Part shown: piece after piece, positions 61,174-64,000 of the stretch
How positions within the stretch are numbered: the first letter of the stretch is position 1
Layout: each line of letters starts with the position of its first letter
Origin: Taibaiella koreensis
Lineage (GTDB): Bacteria; Bacteroidota; Bacteroidia; Chitinophagales; Chitinophagaceae
Length of the DNA: 64,000 nucleotides
Direction of reading: 5' to 3'
Assembly: GCF_003545715.1 (NCBI RefSeq)
Contig: NZ_QVNU01000001.1
Span: 434,001 to 498,000, forward strand
Made by a program: the position numbers and the translations under genes
The notes under the pieces: generated by a model
The model's input: only the letters and a program-made list of their open reading frames with translations
Told to the model about the DNA's origin: nothing
The model's database searches: none

Positions 61174-62349
61174 CTATTGCATCATGGCATCAATAACGGC
61201 CGTTCGCAAGTCGTAGAACGTAGGCCGCAGGCGGCTGTCGCCATCGGTGCCATAGTTTACGATCAATACCATTACCTGGCCTTTCTCCGGGAAATAGAAC
61301 AGGTCGGCGCTGTAGGCAAGGTCCCGTCCCCGGTGCCCGTAGGCATATTCATTATTGCTGCGGTGAATAAAGTCCTTCATCACGCCCGGCCCCAGCAGGC
61401 GATCACTGTCTTCCTCCTCTTTGGGGTTAAAGGTCAGCATTTGGGCCAGAGAGCCCGGACTGACGAGCGTTTTGCTGATGAGCAAAGCATCGATAAAGGT
61501 AAGCAGGTCGAATACATTTGAATAAAGCCCCGTATACCCGTTGCCACTCCCGGTATTGTAGCTCGAAAGATTCTCGATATTGCCATTGTTGTAGAGGTCG
61601 TAGTATCCCTGTGCGACTTTGCCCTCGGGTAAAGGATCGTGATAGTAGTAATACGTATTTTTGAGCTGCAGCCGGTCAATGATCTCGTCGTGCAGTAGCT
61701 GCTGGTGCGGCTTGCCGCCGATCTTATCGATAATCATGCTCAGGAGCAGGGTATTGGTATTGGAATACCCGGGACCTTCGCCTGCGGGGAAGGCTGGTTT
61801 TTTGCCTCTCACAAATTGCAGGATGTCTTCCTGGTTGCGGTGGCGCGGCGGATCGTTCAAGACATCCAGGTAAAAGCCATTATCCTTGATCACATCGTAG
61901 ATGCCGGTCGTGTGATTCAGCAGCTGGCGTACCGTAACCTGTCCGGCATTGGCAATGTTTTTCAACTGGTCTTCGTCCAGGTAGCTTGTTACCGGGGCGT
62001 CGATGTCCAGCTTCCCCTGTTCGGCGAGGCGAAAAGCCAGGGTAGCCATGAATATCTTAGTGATGCTGGCTACTTTAGAGATATGGCAGGGCTGCATGAT
62101 GATCCCTTTTTCGATATCGGCCATACCCGATGCTCCCACCCATGTGCCCAGGCTGTCCCTTACGAGGAGCGCTATACCGGGAAGCCCTTTTTGCGTATAG
62201 GCATCCAGCACGCCCTGGAAGCTTGCCGCTTTAGGATGGGTAGGGTAAGAAGGCGTTGTGCAGACTTGTGTGGCTTCGATGGTCTTTTTGCTGCAGGAGG
62301 CGCCGGCAGAGACCAGTAGCAGAAAGCATAAGCGTGTCAAAAGTTTCAT
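61174..62349 (-). CDS. Serine hydrolase lipoprotein, class C beta-lactamase family
   Basis: Envelope serine hydrolase (391 aa). The lipobox ends at Cys 19 (GASCSKK). The SxxK nucleophile motif is SITKIF, and the YxN-like motif lies at GYSNTNTLLLS. The usual HxG/KTG strand is seen as YGHRGRD. These enzymes include D-Ala-D-Ala peptidases and esterases as well as beta-lactamases, so the substrate is open. Its start overlaps the preceding gene's stop by 4 bp, so they form an operon. Confidence 0.9.
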   Translation of the reverse strand: MKLLTRLCFLLLVSAGASCSKKTIEATQVCTTPSYPTHPKAASFQGVLDAYTQKGLPGIALLVRDSLGTWVGASGMADIEKGIIMQPCHISKVASITKIFMATLAFRLAEQGKLDIDAPVTSYLDEDQLKNIANAGQVTVRQLLNHTTGIYDVIKDNGFYLDVLNDPPRHRNQEDILQFVRGKKPAFPAGEGPGYSNTNTLLLSMIIDKIGGKPHQQLLHDEIIDRLQLKNTYYYYHDPLPEGKVAQGYYDLYNNGNIENLSSYNTGSGNGYTGLYSNVFDLLTFIDALLISKTLVSPGSLAQMLTFNPKEEEDSDRLLGPGVMKDFIHRSNNEYAYGHRGRDLAYSADLFYFPEKGQVMVLIVNYGTDGDSRLRPTFYDLRTAVIDAMMQ

Positions 62350-62969
62350 GATCCGGGATGGTTGTTGTGCCGGGGCCGTTTTAAAGAGTAGATCGCACCA
62401 AGATGTAAAGCCGTGTTGGGAAGCAGCGGCACATACTTATTGACGAAAGGTGTCTGCAGCCAGAACTGGTATTGCAGGAACAGCTTTAACGGGAGCGTTG
62501 AACAGGATTGAAGGTCGTAGCCCAATGCCAATGAGGCGGTAGCCATCAATTGGGGCCGGCCCCAGTTCTTTTTCTTCACATACCGCCCGTCTTCCAGGCG
62601 GAATTGCTGCACATCGGCGAAAGAATGCAGGTAGCCTGCTCCCAGCAAGCCCTCGGCATAGAAGCCGCCGGTAATACGGTAACGGTAGCCAAACTCGGAG
62701 TAAAGCTGCAGGCCGTGCTGGTTGTACCGGTGATAAAAATAGCCGAGCTTCAGCGTCTGGAACAGTTCGGAGCGTTGCCCTTGGCGGTAACGATGCGCTG
62801 TGCCCAGGCAGATACCCGGGTGAATGGACTTACTGAAGACACCGGCATAGCCCTTTCCCGGCAATGAGGTGCCGTTATTGAAGAGGCTCAATGAAAGCGG
62901 TAACGTTTGCTCCTGGGCCGAAGCAGTGATGACGGCTATCAGAAAGAAGAGGGTAAATAATGGTCGCAT
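62346..62969 (-). CDS. Secreted barrel-like hypothetical protein
   Basis: Hypothetical exported protein (207 aa from the ATG at 62969). The signal peptide ends VITASAQEQ. The remainder is dominated by alternating beta strands with Tyr and Phe girdles (LGYFYHRYNQHGLQLYSEFGYRY), as in a small outer-membrane barrel. The longer frame to 63194 lacks a signal sequence and overlaps the pcm region, so it is rejected. Co-transcribed with the serine hydrolase gene. Confidence 0.8.
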   Translation of the reverse strand: MRPLFTLFFLIAVITASAQEQTLPLSLSLFNNGTSLPGKGYAGVFSKSIHPGICLGTAHRYRQGQRSELFQTLKLGYFYHRYNQHGLQLYSEFGYRYRITGGFYAEGLLGAGYLHSFADVQQFRLEDGRYVKKKNWGRPQLMATASLALGYDLQSCSTLPLKLFLQYQFWLQTPFVNKYVPLLPNTALHLGAIYSLKRPRHNNHPGS

Positions 62970-63093
62970 AGGCTTTTGGCTGTTCTCGTATGAATATAAG
63001 ATAATATCCGGACTTATAACTCCGGTATCATCCCGGAGCATCGGGACATTGACAAAACTTTTACACATCACCGCTCCGGTCGTTTGCCTTAAG

Positions 63094-63101
63094 TATCTTT
63101 G
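63094..63101 (+). promoter_or_regulatory. -7 element for pcm
   Basis: TATCTTTG, an exact match, 37 nt before the ATG at 63139 (and 4 nt before another ATG at 63106). It shows that the longer frame from 62869 is not used. Confidence 0.6.
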
Positions 63102-63138
63102 CGGTATGTTACACCGATTGGAGAAAGAGGAGAGCTTT

Positions 63139-63780
63139 ATGCATAAAGGGCTGCGTAAGCAGTTGATAGAGGAGCTATGTGAAAAGGGTATCAAGGACGA
63201 GCGTGTGCTGGAGGCTATGGGCCGTATTCCCCGGCATTATTTCCTGGATCCGGCTTTCGAGCGGATCGCCTACGAAGACCGCGCTTTTCCCATCCTCGCA
63301 GGCCAGACCATTTCCCAACCCTATACTGTAGCTTATCAAAGCCAGTTCCTCGAGGTGAAACGTTTTGATAAAATACTGGAGATTGGTACCGGTAGCGCTT
63401 ATCAGGCCTGTGTGCTGGCCGAAATGGGCGCCTGGGTATATACGATCGAGCGCCAAAGGCAATTGTTTGAGCACAATAACGATTTCTTTTACCTGAAGCA
63501 CTACCCGCATCTGAAACGCTTTTACGGTGATGGCTTCGAAGGCTTGCCCTCTTTTGCACCTTTCGATAAGGTGATCATTACCGCTGCAGCACCTTTTGTA
63601 CCGCCGAAGCTGGTCGAACAGATGAAAACGGGCGGCATCATGATCATCCCGGTGGATGTAGATGACGAAGGCAGCTCGCAGCAAATGAAGCGCATTACCA
63701 AAACCGCATCGGGCTATAAAGAGGAGATGCTTGATCATTTCAGCTTTGTACCCATGCTGGGTGGAAAGGGCAAGAACTAA
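63139..63780 (+). CDS. pcm: Protein-L-isoaspartate O-methyltransferase
   Basis: Repairs isoaspartyl residues in aged proteins by SAM-dependent methylation (213 aa from the ATG at 63139). Family segments are HKGLRKQLIEEL, IPRHYFLDPAFE, the diagnostic AGQTISQPYTVAYQSQFL, the SAM-binding LEIGTGSAYQACVLA and GDGFEGLPSFAPFDKVIITAA. The ATG at 63106 is an alternative, which would make the mRNA nearly leaderless. The next gene begins 9 nt downstream. Confidence 0.95.
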   Translation: MHKGLRKQLIEELCEKGIKDERVLEAMGRIPRHYFLDPAFERIAYEDRAFPILAGQTISQPYTVAYQSQFLEVKRFDKILEIGTGSAYQACVLAEMGAWVYTIERQRQLFEHNNDFFYLKHYPHLKRFYGDGFEGLPSFAPFDKVIITAAAPFVPPKLVEQMKTGGIMIIPVDVDDEGSSQQMKRITKTASGYKEEMLDHFSFVPMLGGKGKN

Positions 63781-63788
63781 CAGGACCT

Positions 63789-64000
63789 ATGAACAGATTT
63801 TCCTTTTTTCTACAGTCGCTTGTAGCGTTGCTCCTGCTGACGACACATGGCGCTTATGCACAGCAGAAGAAACTATCGTGGAACGATCAGTTTATCATCG
63901 ATAAATCGGGCAAACCTTTCCCCGTGCAGGAGTCCTTTGCTACCCTCAACAGGAAAGTTTACGACTTCAAAGAGAATAAGCGTCCGGCGTTCGTCTATAT
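63789..64000 (+). CDS. Secreted hypothetical protein, 3' partial
   Basis: Begins with ATG at 63789 and is open to the window end (70 codons visible). A signal peptide runs MNRFSFFLQSLVALLLLTTH and ends GAYAQQ. What follows (WNDQFIIDKSGKPFPVQ) shows no recognised domain. Nine nt after pcm, so likely the same transcript. Confidence 0.75.
   Translation, partial: MNRFSFFLQSLVALLLLTTHGAYAQQKKLSWNDQFIIDKSGKPFPVQESFATLNRKVYDFKENKRPAFVY

Overview
The window looks like chromosomal DNA of a Bacteroidota bacterium, most likely family Chitinophagaceae. The evidence is a SusC/SusD pair, many promoters of the Bacteroidota type (TTTG or TTG, 19-20 nt, TAnnTTTG), proteins with type IX secretion sorting domains (one Por-type tail, one CHU_C type), a Bacteroidota-style lanthipeptide leader, an ECF sigma/FecR pair, and few Shine-Dalgarno sites. 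I saw no rRNA, tRNA, CRISPR array or intact insertion sequence.

Layout. 1-8.5 kb: the end of an ABC exporter, a SusC/SusD operon behind a promoter that is almost wholly palindromic, a barrel-like protein and an ABC-2 permease. 8.5-19.6 kb: a 168-bp heptamer repeat array, then housekeeping genes (queA, GT2, mnmA, trmN6-tsaD, rpsU, a Xer recombinase, hpf, a tetrapyrrole-type methylase, a PaaE-like reductase). 19.7-29.9 kb: M28 peptidase, an ECF sigma/FecR/STN-barrel operon, thioredoxin-like protein, YihY protein, ABC ATPase, a bare T9SS sorting-domain protein, rsmG with a GT2, and an AbiEii-type toxin-antitoxin pair. 30-41 kb: thrS, a Cys-rich T9SS-exported protein, DUF445, purC, a second heptamer array in front of a half-length asparaginase-like gene, a YkgJ-like protein, a DHH phosphoesterase, tandem FKBP isomerases and an orphan lanthipeptide-like precursor.

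41.3-55.8 kb is the most interesting part. An Rrf2 regulator precedes a long assimilatory sulfate reduction and cysteine operon: APS reductase, CysD, CysN, serine acetyltransferase, cysteine synthase, SUMT, CysJ, CysI, a TonB-dependent receptor, and a fusion of a siroheme-synthase domain to a TauE-type exporter. Together these convert sulfate to sulfide and cysteine and make the siroheme that CysI needs. The 395-nt leader of this operon contains a 35-codon ORF, not predicted by ordinary gene length cut-offs, that ends in four consecutive Cys codons and has seven Cys in its last 15 codons. It looks like a cysteine-sensing leader peptide. Upstream of it the leader can form two mutually exclusive RNA folds, and a short palindrome overlaps the promoter -7 element.

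55.8-64 kb: SGNH hydrolase, succinate-semialdehyde-type dehydrogenase, a zinc-ribbon protein, a membrane transglutaminase-like protein, a serine hydrolase, a small barrel-like protein, pcm, and the start of a further secreted protein cut by the window end.
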